Shown one piece after another: positions 1-8,916 of a DNA stretch of 64,000 nt. Under the pieces are notes generated by a model. It did no database searches. It was not told the DNA's origin and saw nothing but the letters and a program-made list of their open reading frames with translations. This stretch comes from Bacteroidaceae bacterium (GTDB lineage: Bacteria; Bacteroidota; Bacteroidia; Bacteroidales; Bacteroidaceae): positions 1 through 64,000 of the forward strand of contig JAFZSP010000067.1 of NCBI GenBank assembly GCA_017619335.1. Direction: 5' to 3'. A program made the position numbers and the translations under genes. Positions within the stretch are counted from its first letter, which is position 1, and the number at the start of each line of letters is the position of its first letter.

Positions 1-271
1 CCCTTGCTCGGATGCAAAGAAAGCCGTATCTTGACGCGGGTGCCCGCGTGTCTTAATAATGTATAAGCTATTGTAGGTGAGTACCTGAGAGAGAGAGAGA
101 GAGAGTAATCAAATCTTTGGAATGACCAAGGATTTGCGCTACTTTTTGCCCTGCGTTAACAATATTTATCTCTCGCTCAGGCATAGCCTCCCCTCTGCTG
201 CCGCCGTTGGCGTCAGTCCTCCTAAAAGCGGATATGTAGGTGAGCGGAGGCATAAATAGTATTGTTGGGGA
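1..271. other. Gene-poor stretch, probably a dispersed repeat remnant
   Basis: I see no convincing gene here. A minus-strand reading frame (68-253) is open but low in complexity: it runs through the GA tract and ends in a serine-leucine stutter. A plus-strand frame open from the window edge to about 54 is too short to judge. The stretch has the look of repeat-like intergenic DNA found scattered in Prevotella-type genomes, but that is an impression from memory and not a search result. It begins directly after the stop codon of the small truncated-looking gene at 272-463, so it may be an insertion that cut that gene short. Confidence 0.35.
87..105. repeat. GA dinucleotide tract (about 9.5 units)
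   Basis: Nineteen consecutive bases alternate G and A. Tracts of this kind mutate in length by slippage. No convincing gene crosses it in this window, so a role in phase variation is not supported here. It is the only clean dinucleotide microsatellite I noticed in the window. Confidence 0.9.
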
Positions 272-463
272 TTATTCCGGTTTATTGGTCAGTATGCTGA
301 TGGTGAACTGGTAGGCTCCCGTCGGCCAGATGGAATAGTCGTCCATGAAACCGATGTCGAAGATTTGTCCCCGGCTGGTTTCCACATAGTAGTCACGTCC
401 GTCCTCCGTCCAAACCTTATAGGGTGCGAGGCGGCAAATACGAGTCAGGTCGAGTGGATTCAT
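272..463 (-). CDS. Small protein, apparently truncated (DUF6169-like N-terminus)
   Basis: This 63-residue reading frame starts with ATG three bases after the stop of the upstream small gene (467-613), so the two are probably co-transcribed. The middle, with YYVETSRGQIFDIGFMDD and then GAYQF, resembles the N-terminal part of a small Bacteroidales family that I tentatively associate with DUF6169, whose members are roughly twice as long. The protein stops right after ILTNKPE, and the DNA beyond it is repeat-like, which suggests truncation. No enzymatic motif is visible. It could also be a genuine short protein. Confidence 0.5.
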   Translation of the reverse strand: MNPLDLTRICRLAPYKVWTEDGRDYYVETSRGQIFDIGFMDDYSIWPTGAYQFTISILTNKPE

Positions 464-466
464 CGG

Positions 467-613
467 TTAGATGCTAAGTTGGAGACGTTCCTGACGAATC
501 TTTTTAATCTCTTCTTCGGCCCGCTGCTGCCACTCCTGCTTCTTGCGGATGGACTCGCGGAAGGCGGCGATAATCTCGTCGCGTGTGCGGTTCTTGTATG
601 CTACTGATACCAT
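467..613 (-). CDS. Small charged helical protein of unknown function
   Basis: The 48-residue product is almost entirely predicted helix, rich in Lys, Arg, Glu and Gln (for example KKQEWQQRAEEEIKKIRQER), with no signal peptide or membrane segment. I chose the ATG at 613 because a TACCTTTG box on the minus strand (645-652) places transcription initiation near 638, which excludes the upstream start at 667; the ATG at 625 is an alternative. It lies three bases upstream of the truncated DUF6169-like gene, an arrangement of two tiny genes that suggests a pair. Coiled-coil or nucleic-acid binding is possible, but nothing specific supports it. Confidence 0.55.
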   Translation of the reverse strand: MVSVAYKNRTRDEIIAAFRESIRKKQEWQQRAEEEIKKIRQERLQLSI

Positions 614-644
614 AATTATGCGCATTAAAGTGTTAATTTGTCTG

Positions 645-652
645 CAAAGGTA
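645..652 (-). promoter_or_regulatory. -7 box for the small gene pair
   Basis: On the minus strand this reads TACCTTTG, a perfect Bacteroidetes -7 element. No good TTTG -33 element sits at the usual distance. Initiation would fall about 25 bases before the ATG at 613. Confidence 0.6.
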
Positions 653-689
653 AGCTATTTTTTTCAATTATCGCGCGTTTCGGCGTTAA

Positions 690-730
690 AAGTGCGAAAA
701 GGTGGGTGCAAGCACATCATTTTCGCACTT
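690..730 (-). terminator. Probable terminator of the metallopeptidase lipoprotein gene
   Basis: An 11-base perfect inverted repeat, AAGTGCGAAAA (690-700) and TTTTCGCACTT (720-730), surrounds a 19-base loop that itself contains the small hairpin GTGC-AA-GCAC. Read on the minus strand it lies about 70 bases after the stop codon at 798 and is followed by a short T run. The loop is long for a classical intrinsic terminator, so another regulatory role remains possible. Confidence 0.5.
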
Positions 731-797
731 ATCACCTTCATTCTTCTTTCTTTCAGGGCCGTTTTCCTGCTCACAGGCACCCCTACCGACCGCAATT

Positions 798-2864
798 TCA
801 AGGCTCTATGCCACTACTTATTCGTTTCATCATCTCTTCGGCGGCATCGAGCAACGGTTGGGGCGAAACTTCGCTGCCCACAGCGTGGCGCATCCAGAGT
901 TGCGGAGTCAGACGGCCTACGGGATAGATGCGCTCGATCTCTGCGGCCACCGACTTGCCCATCAGCTGCTGTTCCAGCTGGAAGTGGATGATGTGGCCGT
1001 AGGGGTAGTTGGCCAGATATAGCGGGGCATCAATCATGTGGCTGTAGATGGCCAGGATGGGCGAATCTTCCTCGCCGAGGTGCTGGGCGTAGTATTTGTT
1101 CCAGACGTCCTGCGCGATGCTGATAATCTTCTCCTTGAGCTGCGCCGCCGTAGCGTTGGGGTGTTCGTAGAGCCAGTGCCAGGTGTACATATCAACGAGG
1201 GCCACACCCATGATTTCGTAGCAACCCCAGAAGATGTCGAGCGTCTGCATCGCTTCGCGGGTGGCGTCGTCGCTCTGATAGCCCAGGAAATCGAGGTCGC
1301 GTACCTGGAACACGAAGGCGAGCGCCTCGGTAAAAGCGGTGTTGGGCACGCCTTTCATGATGTAGTGATCCACATCGTGGAGGGTTATGGTCTGCTCTAC
1401 GTTGTGTCCGAACTCATGCACAGCGATGTTATAACCTTTATAGTCCATACCGTTCTCACCGATGCGGGTGCGCAGATGGGCGTTGTCGGAACGCATCTCA
1501 GACGGCCATGCATGACCTGCTCCGCGTGAGGGATCGACGGTGACGTGGGAGCAGATGAAATCGCTCTTCTCCTGACTGAAGCCCAGATGGTCCAGGATGG
1601 AGGGCATACCTTTCGTGGCGAATGCCTCACGGTTGGGATAGAGCTGGCAGGTCTGTGCCGAAAGGTCATCTTCATTCAGCGTGCTGCGACTCTTGAATCC
1701 GTCGTACCAGATGTCGAAGGGCTCAAGCTTGCGGCCCAGTCGCTGCTCGATGAGTTTCGCCACTTCGCCCACCTGCGGCGAACTGCAAAAAGCATCGAAC
1801 AGACGCTCTATCTCGTCGAAGCTCACCTCCATATCGCTGTCGAAAGCACGGGCTATAGCAGTGGGATAGCGCGGACTAAAGCGGTCAACCTGCTGCATGG
1901 CGTGGAAATTGTCGAGGAAGAACTGGTAGCGTGTATCTGGCTCGGGGTCGGCGCTCACCTGTTTGCCGTCCTTGGTGACAGTGTTGGCGAATGGTTTCCA
2001 GTCGTATTCGGGGTTGTCGATGACGCACTGGGGGATGCTCTGGTCGATGATACGGCGCATCACCTGATAAATCATGCGCTGCTTGGCAAGGCCGGTGTCA
2101 CCCTCGCTATAGTGGGTCTTCAGTTCGTCGCGGAGACCCCAGTGGGTGATGAGTGACATATCGGGGAAGAGACGCTCGCCCTTGTCGCTGAGCAGATGCC
2201 CCATCTGGATGTTGTAGTTCGCAATATAGTTGTCTGATGCCGAGATCTGTGCCGACAACGCCTGCTGGACATCAGCGGGCACGTGGGCAATGAAGATGTC
2301 ACCCAGTCGGGCATAGGCCCACTCTTGGCGACTCCAGTCCTTGCCCAGCGTGTTCTTCTCCTCCAGCGTGTAGAAGGGGAAGTTCAGCACCACGATGAAG
2401 GCTATCTTCTGCTGGAACATATCGTCGGTGAAGTGGGCAGAAGGGCTGTAGGCACCGAACAGTTCGTCAAGGTGTGTCGGGTCGGGACCTTCCAGATGGA
2501 GGGGCATATTCAGGTCGAGGTTCATTTTGTTGAAGCAGCCCCACAGACTCTCGAAGTTCCGTTCCAACTGGGCGGCCATACGGGCCCGCTCGTTGGGGTC
2601 GGCCACAAAGTTCTCCAAGCAGAAAGTCTCGAACTCGGCAGGTGTACCGTCCGACTCTGTCCAGAAGGCGGCAGCCTGCTCCACACCTCGCGCCAGGCGG
2701 CCTCCGATGCCCTCAATGTCGGCATATTTATCGCTGAGCGACTTAACGGTGCGCTCCACGCATTCCTTGTCAATATTACTCATTGCGGTCTCATTGTTTT
2801 TCTTGCAACTGGCAACCAGAAGCACCACTCCTGCTGCCAACAATACAGTCCAAAATCCTTTCAT
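798..2864 (-). CDS. Zinc-metallopeptidase-like lipoprotein
   Basis: The 688-residue protein opens with a lipoprotein signal (hydrophobic LLAAGVVLLVASC, lipidated Cys about residue 20), so it should be anchored to a membrane facing the periplasm or the surface. A gluzincin-type zinc motif HEFGH lies at residues 483-487, and a candidate third ligand Glu in FTEAL follows about 26 residues later. The helical character and late motif recall M3-type oligopeptidases, though I cannot assign a family firmly. Substrates are unknown; degradation of periplasmic peptides is a reasonable inference. It has its own promoter (2902-2932) and a hairpin downstream, so it looks monocistronic. Confidence 0.8.
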   Translation of the reverse strand: MKGFWTVLLAAGVVLLVASCKKNNETAMSNIDKECVERTVKSLSDKYADIEGIGGRLARGVEQAAAFWTESDGTPAEFETFCLENFVADPNERARMAAQLERNFESLWGCFNKMNLDLNMPLHLEGPDPTHLDELFGAYSPSAHFTDDMFQQKIAFIVVLNFPFYTLEEKNTLGKDWSRQEWAYARLGDIFIAHVPADVQQALSAQISASDNYIANYNIQMGHLLSDKGERLFPDMSLITHWGLRDELKTHYSEGDTGLAKQRMIYQVMRRIIDQSIPQCVIDNPEYDWKPFANTVTKDGKQVSADPEPDTRYQFFLDNFHAMQQVDRFSPRYPTAIARAFDSDMEVSFDEIERLFDAFCSSPQVGEVAKLIEQRLGRKLEPFDIWYDGFKSRSTLNEDDLSAQTCQLYPNREAFATKGMPSILDHLGFSQEKSDFICSHVTVDPSRGAGHAWPSEMRSDNAHLRTRIGENGMDYKGYNIAVHEFGHNVEQTITLHDVDHYIMKGVPNTAFTEALAFVFQVRDLDFLGYQSDDATREAMQTLDIFWGCYEIMGVALVDMYTWHWLYEHPNATAAQLKEKIISIAQDVWNKYYAQHLGEEDSPILAIYSHMIDAPLYLANYPYGHIIHFQLEQQLMGKSVAAEIERIYPVGRLTPQLWMRHAVGSEVSPQPLLDAAEEMMKRISSGIEP

Positions 2865-2901
2865 TTGTATATTGATTTAATTCTATTCAACAATTCTGCG
2901 G

Positions 2902-2932
2902 CAAAAGTACAAAGAATTCCTGAATAGGCAAA
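2902..2932 (-). promoter_or_regulatory. Promoter of the metallopeptidase lipoprotein gene
   Basis: Minus-strand TTTG (2932-2929), a 19-base spacer and TACTTTTG (2909-2902) match the Bacteroidetes consensus in sequence and spacing. Initiation would be about 30 bases upstream of the ATG at 2864. Confidence 0.8.
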
Positions 2933-3198
2933 GGAAAAGGGCGAAAAAGTGAGGAAAAGGGACACCGGATTCGGGCATTTAATGAATCCGACTCAGCCAT
3001 TATACAAATCTTGATATGCCTTTATACGAATTGGCCTTTGGGGATACAAGACGAGGCGTGAACGTATATTGTCTATTGCATTAGGGGCCAGTCCCTCGTC
3101 TTATCTATGACTAAACACAGAAAAGACAGGCGAATTGTTTAGATTTGTTGCGTTATGTCAAGAAAATGGGTGACAATATAACAAAATGCACAAAATAT
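2933..3198. other. Intergenic region between lipoprotein gene and glnN
   Basis: Divergent genes flank this non-coding stretch. It holds a 9-base perfect inverted repeat, AAGACGAGG (3048-3056) and CCTCGTCTT (3094-3102), about 100 bases upstream of the glnN -33 element, and two similar AT-rich words, TTATACAAA and TTTATACGAA, near 3000-3030. No gene or tRNA is visible. Confidence 0.6.
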
Positions 3199-3230
3199 TT
3201 TGAATAATATGACACTTTGCACTATCTTTG
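3199..3230 (+). promoter_or_regulatory. glnN promoter
   Basis: TTTG at 3199-3202, a 20-base spacer and TATCTTTG at 3223-3230 give a textbook Bacteroidetes promoter. Initiation near 3237 leaves a leader of about 85 bases before the glnN ATG. Confidence 0.85.
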
Positions 3231-3322
3231 CAGCGAATTTCTGACAGTAAGTAAGCTTTAGACACAAAAAGAAGTAACTTTTGGCACAGAAAAGACACCT
3301 ATTTATTTATATCAAAACCAGC

Positions 3323-5548
3323 ATGATTATGGCAAACGAATTGAGATTCCAGGTTGTAGGAGAGGCGTTCAAGAAGAAGCCGCTCGAAGTGGAAGCACCA
3401 GCAGAAAGACCTTGCGAGTATTTCGGCAAGCATGTCTTCAATCGCGAAAAGATGTACAAGTACCTGCCCAAGGACGTGTATGAGAAGATGATCGACGTCA
3501 TCGACAAAGGTGCACAGCTCGACCGCAAGGTGGCCGACGCTGTGGCAGCAGGCATGATGCAGTGGGCCAAGGAAAATGGCGTGACGCACTACACGCACTG
3601 GTTCCAGCCCCTGACGGAAGGCACCGCCGAGAAACACGACTCGTTCATAGAGCACGACGGTAAAGGCGGTATGATTGAGGAGTTCAGCGGCAAGTTGCTC
3701 GTGCAGCAGGAGCCGGACGCCAGCTCATTCCCCTCTGGCGGCATCCGTTCGACCTTCGAAGCTCGCGGCTACTCAGCTTGGGACCCCACGAGCCCTGTGT
3801 TCATCATCGATGATACATTGATTATCCCCACCGTGTTCATTTCTTACAGCGGTGAAGCGCTTGACTACAAGGCTCCGCTACTGCGTGCACTGAAGGCTGT
3901 GAATGTGGCCGCCACAGAGGTCTGCCACTATTTCGACCCAGCCGTGAAGAAGGTTACCAGCAACCTGGGTTGGGAGCAGGAGTATTTCCTCGTAGATGAA
4001 GGACTCTACGCTGCCCGTCCCGACTTGCTGCTAACGGGTCGCACGCTGATGGGACACGACTCTGCCAAGAACCAGCAGATGGACGACCACTACTTCGGCA
4101 GTATCCCAGAGCGTGTGGCAGCCTTCATGCGCGACCTGGAGATTCAGGCCTTAGAGCTCGGCATTCCCTGCAAGACTCGCCACAACGAGGTGGCTCCCAA
4201 CCAGTTCGAGGTGGCTCCCATCTTTGAGGACACAAACCTGGCTGTAGATCACAACATGCTGCTGATGTCGCTGATGAAGCGCGTTGCCCGCAAGCATGGC
4301 TTCCGCGCCCTCTTACACGAGAAACCATTCGCAGGAATCAATGGTTCTGGTAAGCACAACAACTGGAGCCTCTCAACTGATACGGGCGTGTTGCTTCACG
4401 CTCCCGGCAAGACACCCGAGCAGAACCTGCGCTTCGCCGTGTTCATCGTGGAAACGCTGATGGGTGTATATAAGCACAACGGTCTGCTCAAGGCCTCCAT
4501 CATGAGCGCCACCAATGCTCATCGTCTGGGTGCCAACGAGGCTCCCCCAGCCATCATTTCCAGCTTCCTTGGCAAACAGCTCAGCGAGTTGCTGGACCAT
4601 ATCGAAAAGGCCGACAAGGACGATCTTTTCCGCCTTGACGGTAAGCAAGGAATGAAGATGGACATTCCAGAAATCCCAGAATTACTCATCGACAACACTG
4701 ACCGCAACCGCACCAGCCCCTTCGCCTTCACCGGCAACCGTTTCGAATTCCGTGCTGTGGGTAGCGAGGCCAACTGTGCCAGTGCCATGCTCACGCTGAA
4801 TACCGCTGTGGCAGAGGCCCTAACGAGCTTCAAGAAGCGTGTAGATGCCCGCATCTCCGCTATCTCCAAGGACTTCGAAGGCTCTGAGCATAACGCTACC
4901 TTCCACGCCATCATCGACATCCTGCGCGAGGACATCAAGACCTGCAAGCCCATCCGTTTCGACGGCAACGGCTACAGCGATGAATGGAAGGCAGAAGCTG
5001 CCAAGCGCGGTCTGGATGTGGAGACCAGCTGCCCCGTCATCTTCGAACGCTACCTGGATCCAGATAGCATCGCTATGTTCGAGAGCATGGGCGTGATGAC
5101 CAAGAAGGAGCTGGAGGCTCGTAACGAGGTGAAGTGGGATACCTACACCAAGAAGATTCAGATTGAGGCCCGCGTGCTGGGCGACCTCTCCATGAACCAC
5201 ATCATCCCCGTCGCCACGCGCTACCAGAGTCAGCTGCTGAGCAATGTGGAGGATATGCGCGCCGTGTTCCCCACAGAGAAAGCCGACACGCTCAGCGCCC
5301 GCAACCTCAAGCTCATCGAGGAAATCGCCACCCGCACCGCAGCTATCGAGACAGGCGTGGAGGAACTCGTCGCAGCCCGCAAGGTTGCCAACAAGATTGA
5401 GGACGAGCACGCGAAGGCCATCGCCTACCACGACACCATCGCTCCGATGTTCGACACCATACGCCGGCAGATAGACAAACTGGAGCTCATCGTTGATGAT
5501 GCCCTATGGCCCCTGCCGAAGTACCGCGAACTATTGTTTATCAGATAA
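3323..5548 (+). CDS. glnN: Glutamine synthetase type III
   Basis: GSIII makes glutamine from glutamate, ammonia and ATP in the cytoplasm and is the typical large glutamine synthetase of Bacteroides and Prevotella. The 741-residue product shows family signatures in order: FQPLTEGTAEKHD, GKLLVQQEPDASSFPSGG, GWEQEYFLVD, KTRHNEVAPNQFE, GSGKHNNWSL, DRNRTSPFAFTGNRFEFR and the C-terminal WPLPKYRELLF. I chose the ATG at 3323 (MIMANELRF); the ATG at 3329 is equally plausible, while an upstream TTG at 3281 would add an uncharacteristic N-terminus. Its convergent neighbour is a proline-catabolism gene that would supply glutamate. A strong terminator follows. Confidence 0.97.
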   Translation: MIMANELRFQVVGEAFKKKPLEVEAPAERPCEYFGKHVFNREKMYKYLPKDVYEKMIDVIDKGAQLDRKVADAVAAGMMQWAKENGVTHYTHWFQPLTEGTAEKHDSFIEHDGKGGMIEEFSGKLLVQQEPDASSFPSGGIRSTFEARGYSAWDPTSPVFIIDDTLIIPTVFISYSGEALDYKAPLLRALKAVNVAATEVCHYFDPAVKKVTSNLGWEQEYFLVDEGLYAARPDLLLTGRTLMGHDSAKNQQMDDHYFGSIPERVAAFMRDLEIQALELGIPCKTRHNEVAPNQFEVAPIFEDTNLAVDHNMLLMSLMKRVARKHGFRALLHEKPFAGINGSGKHNNWSLSTDTGVLLHAPGKTPEQNLRFAVFIVETLMGVYKHNGLLKASIMSATNAHRLGANEAPPAIISSFLGKQLSELLDHIEKADKDDLFRLDGKQGMKMDIPEIPELLIDNTDRNRTSPFAFTGNRFEFRAVGSEANCASAMLTLNTAVAEALTSFKKRVDARISAISKDFEGSEHNATFHAIIDILREDIKTCKPIRFDGNGYSDEWKAEAAKRGLDVETSCPVIFERYLDPDSIAMFESMGVMTKKELEARNEVKWDTYTKKIQIEARVLGDLSMNHIIPVATRYQSQLLSNVEDMRAVFPTEKADTLSARNLKLIEEIATRTAAIETGVEELVAARKVANKIEDEHAKAIAYHDTIAPMFDTIRRQIDKLELIVDDALWPLPKYRELLFIR

Positions 5549-5565
5549 TAGGACTCCTCATATCT

Positions 5566-5595
5566 ATAAGGGCGGCCTTGACGGGTCGCCCTTAT
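5566..5595 (+). terminator. Terminator between glnN and the putA-like gene
   Basis: ATAAGGGCG (5566-5574) pairs with CGCCCTTAT (5587-5595), and the stem extends by three more pairs to a six-base loop. It sits 18 bases after the glnN stop and 25 bases beyond the end of the convergent putA-like gene, so it may serve both directions. The T tract on the plus side is weak. Confidence 0.75.
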
Positions 5596-5619
5596 TAGTT
5601 ATTATCAAGAAAGGGAGAA

Positions 5620-8600
5620 TTATTCCACAGGCGGCACCTCAATCTGCGAGCCGTAACGATGGTACTCGTTGGAGATGGTCTGCTCATGGAGGTAGCGCAT
5701 GAGTTCTATTCGTCCGTTGCTCACAGGCGGCACGGGGATAACCATCTTTCCTGCTGCATGGGCTGCATCGATGACTTCCTGGGGGACATCATGGGAGAGC
5801 GTGCGGACGCGCTCGAAGTTCTTGATGTTGGCACAGAAGGTGGCCTGTGACTCGAATCGACGTGTGACCCACTTGCAGTTGACGGTCTTGCAACTCATGA
5901 GTTTGGGAACGATGGGATGCGTCTCGTCCAGTGAGATGGTGAGCGGGGTGCGCACGACGCGTGCTGCCTCGATGACCATCCTGACGTGTTCCACAGTCTC
6001 CTCGCCAAAGAAACGGAATACCATTCCGTTGCCTGGGAGAGGCCGATAACGGAAGATGTTCTGCTCGCCACGGATTTCGGGATGGAGGTTGCGGGCGTGC
6101 TGGAACTCTTGTTCATACCATCGTGCGTAGGAATCATGGAAATTGGTCGTCGTGCCAGGCTTGTCGTTGATGATGATGAACTGCATGAGGTAGTTGGGTC
6201 CTCCACTTTTCAAGGCTGGCAGGTCGGGTCTGTCACTCAAAGAACCAAATGGCTGTCGTCCCACCACGGTGCCTGTGATGCCACGATTGATATAGAGGTT
6301 GCCCACTTGGATGTTTTCCTTCCAGTAGCGCTGTTCCTGCTCGTCCAGTGACTGGAGGCCGCTGGTGATGCTGGTGCCGAGGCTGTTGACCAGTGCAACG
6401 GCCTGTTCCAGGGTGTCGAAGGGTGCCACCGCAAGCAGCGGTGCACAGAGCGGTGTGCGGAAGGTGAAGGAACCAGGCTTCACATCCACCTTCACCGTGG
6501 GGCGCAGGATCAGCTGCTCTTGATCCACAAATTCTGGTGCCACCAGCCAGCGCTCTCCCTCATCCAGCTTCAAGGCTCGCTGCAGGCGCTCGTTCTTATT
6601 GGTAATCATGGGGCCGACGATGTTTCCTGCATTCCAGACGGGACCACACTTCAGGGACGAGGCACAGTCTTTCAGCTTCTCCATGAAGTCATGGCTGTTA
6701 TAGACAGAGCGTTCCACCAGCAGCAGTGAGCAGGAAGAGGCTTTCTGCCCTGCCCCTCTGAAGGCCGAGTGGCAGGCATTCATGATGGCATGACAGCGGT
6801 CTCCCTTGGCGGTGAGGATAATGGCGTTCTTGTGGCCCTCTGGTATCTTGATGGCAGAGATGTCGTTCTCGTCAAACTGCAACTGGCGTCCAGTGAACCC
6901 TGCTGCCCTGAAGGCTTGCAGGAAGAGTCGTGCCACAGGTGCTGCAGCCACATCGGCTTTCAGTGTGCAGGTGTTTCCGCTGACCAGTGCTCCAGCCAGG
7001 AATCCAACGGGTGCAGCCAACGGAGCGTTCCAGGTGGCAGTGGTGGTGAGAGCACCCCGAGGCCTCATTTCCAAATCGTCCCACTGCTGGAACTCGCGCA
7101 TGCAGACGGCATAGTAACGGCAGTAGTCCATCGCAGCAGTGACCTCGGCATCGGCTTCCTCTATGGTCTTGCCCACAGCGGCACAGATGCAGCCACAGAG
7201 ATCGGCACGCTTGTTGCCCAAGAGGGTGGCCACATGGAAGAGCTGGTCAATGGGAGAGGTGGAGAAGGAGATCGCGCTGAGTGGATTGGGAGCCATTGGA
7301 CCTTGAACTGTTGCCTGACTCGTCATATTCATGACATTGGCATCCTTGCCCTGCCACTTCTGGAAGATGCTCTCCACCCAACGCTGGTTGCACTCACGGT
7401 CAAAGTCTGTGGCCGGCTCGTTGACAAAGGTGCTGTGGTCTGCTGGCGGCGTGTAGGGACGGTTGCGGTCTTGGGTGCGAGTGGGCGTGTGATTCAGGTG
7501 ATCCTTCATGTTATACGCCTCTGTGAACTGACGCTGCAGCTCGTGCCATTCCTTGGTGTCCGGTTTCAGGGAGAAACTGTGGGTCAGGAAGTTATCAGGG
7601 GCTGTATTCTCATCCATTCGACGGACGAGGTAACTGATGGCATTGAGGAAGTTCTCCTTTTTCACCACGGGGGTATAGAGAATCACGTGGTTGCCCAGTT
7701 TCTTCTGTGCGCGCCAGACGTGGTTGGCCATGCCTTCCAGCATCTCGAAACAGAAGCTGTCCTTGGGCGTCTGATAGAGCTGGGTGAGCAGATAGGCGTA
7801 GGAGATGGTGAAGAGGTTGTGGGAGGCCATTCCGATGTGGAGCACACGGGCGTTCTCAGGTTTCAGGCCGCGCTCGATGATATGCAGGTAGTTGGCATCC
7901 ACCTCTGTCTTGCTCTTGCGCACAGGGTTGGGCCATCCGTTCAAGTCACTGACAATGTTCTCCATATCCAGGTTACACCCCTTGACGATGCGCATCTTGA
8001 TGGGTGAGCCGCCATCTGCCACACGTTGGCGGGCAAACTCCAGCAGTTCAGTCTGGAACCCTTCTGCATCAGGCAGATAGGCCTGAACGACGATGCCCGC
8101 CTCCAAGTTCTTGAACTTCGGCAGCGAGAGCACATCCTTGAAGACCCGCATTGTCAGGTGGGCATCCTTGTATTCTTCCATGTCCAGGTTGATGAACTTG
8201 GGTCTCGTCACACCGTTGGCATCCGTGTAGGGATTGTCGATGGCAGCCTGGTAGAGGGCCGAGATGCGCCTGATGAGTTCAGGGTAGCACTCCTTGTAAT
8301 TCAGTGCGTGGGTCTGCGCATAGATACCAGAGATCTTCACAGAGATATAGTTGATGTCCGGCTCTTTCAGTGCCTCAAAATAGGAATAGTAGCGTTTGTC
8401 TGCCTCCGCATCTCCCAGGACCACTTCTCCCAACAGATTGACATTCTGTCCGATGTCCTCCCTAAAGCGGGTGGCCAGGTGCTGCGTGAGGCTGGGACGT
8501 GCAGCATTGATGATGACGCGGCTGGTATCCCTTCTGAGTCGCCACTTGATGATGGGAACTGCGGCCCAGTTGAACAGGGGCTTGTAGGCAAAGCGCTGGT

Positions 8601-8883
8601 ACATCTGGAACAGGGCGTGGTCTGTACGGTCCAGGAACTTGGGGATGCCATACTGGTCAATGAGTTCCTTCACACGCAGCGCCAGCTTCTGGCGGTCGTG
8701 AATCTGGCTGGTCTCGTCCAGCATGCGGACAATAAACTTCTTGTCCGACGGTGTGGTGACCATCGTACCATACATGTGCTGTTCCTCACGCTCTGTAGCT
8801 GTGAGTCCCGAGTAACTCTCGTCATACAGTTTCCGCATCCAAGCGAAAACTTCATCAATAGTAGGCAAGTTCTGTTCAGACAT
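5620..8883 (-). CDS. putA: PutA-type proline dehydrogenase with degenerate aldehyde dehydrogenase domain
   Basis: The 1087-residue protein has the PutA order: a proline dehydrogenase barrel (about residues 100-470, with KGCNLDMEN, FEMLEGM and DENTAPDNFL) and an aldehyde dehydrogenase fold (about 530-1010, with TWNAPLAAPVG, VGNLYINRG and KSGGPNY). PutA normally oxidises proline to pyrroline-5-carboxylate with FAD and then to glutamate with NAD. The second domain looks damaged: the usual GQxCS nucleophile site reads GQKASSCS (Ala715, with a Cys three later at 718), the ETGG motif reads PEGH (Glu682), the EIFGPVL segment reads RTPLCAPLL, and about 25-35 residues around the FTGS motif are missing. 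No stop or frameshift is present, so it is expressed as one chain. It may keep only proline dehydrogenase activity. Confidence 0.88.
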   Translation of the reverse strand: MSEQNLPTIDEVFAWMRKLYDESYSGLTATEREEQHMYGTMVTTPSDKKFIVRMLDETSQIHDRQKLALRVKELIDQYGIPKFLDRTDHALFQMYQRFAYKPLFNWAAVPIIKWRLRRDTSRVIINAARPSLTQHLATRFREDIGQNVNLLGEVVLGDAEADKRYYSYFEALKEPDINYISVKISGIYAQTHALNYKECYPELIRRISALYQAAIDNPYTDANGVTRPKFINLDMEEYKDAHLTMRVFKDVLSLPKFKNLEAGIVVQAYLPDAEGFQTELLEFARQRVADGGSPIKMRIVKGCNLDMENIVSDLNGWPNPVRKSKTEVDANYLHIIERGLKPENARVLHIGMASHNLFTISYAYLLTQLYQTPKDSFCFEMLEGMANHVWRAQKKLGNHVILYTPVVKKENFLNAISYLVRRMDENTAPDNFLTHSFSLKPDTKEWHELQRQFTEAYNMKDHLNHTPTRTQDRNRPYTPPADHSTFVNEPATDFDRECNQRWVESIFQKWQGKDANVMNMTSQATVQGPMAPNPLSAISFSTSPIDQLFHVATLLGNKRADLCGCICAAVGKTIEEADAEVTAAMDYCRYYAVCMREFQQWDDLEMRPRGALTTTATWNAPLAAPVGFLAGALVSGNTCTLKADVAAAPVARLFLQAFRAAGFTGRQLQFDENDISAIKIPEGHKNAIILTAKGDRCHAIMNACHSAFRGAGQKASSCSLLLVERSVYNSHDFMEKLKDCASSLKCGPVWNAGNIVGPMITNKNERLQRALKLDEGERWLVAPEFVDQEQLILRPTVKVDVKPGSFTFRTPLCAPLLAVAPFDTLEQAVALVNSLGTSITSGLQSLDEQEQRYWKENIQVGNLYINRGITGTVVGRQPFGSLSDRPDLPALKSGGPNYLMQFIIINDKPGTTTNFHDSYARWYEQEFQHARNLHPEIRGEQNIFRYRPLPGNGMVFRFFGEETVEHVRMVIEAARVVRTPLTISLDETHPIVPKLMSCKTVNCKWVTRRFESQATFCANIKNFERVRTLSHDVPQEVIDAAHAAGKMVIPVPPVSNGRIELMRYLHEQTISNEYHRYGSQIEVPPVE

Positions 8884-8916
8884 AACGATTGTTGAGATTT
8901 AGTACTTTTTCGCCTG

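Noticed and set aside
68-253. A 61-residue minus-strand gene
   Set aside because: Its sequence is low-complexity, runs through the GA tract and shows no start signal or recognisable domain.
3281-3322. Upstream TTG start for glnN
   Set aside because: Adds an N-terminus unlike the family; ATG at 3323 or 3329 gives the expected start.
6769-8007. A 412-residue plus-strand frame opposite the putA-like gene
   Set aside because: The minus-strand gene has clear proline dehydrogenase and aldehyde dehydrogenase segments throughout; the opposite frame shows no domain.
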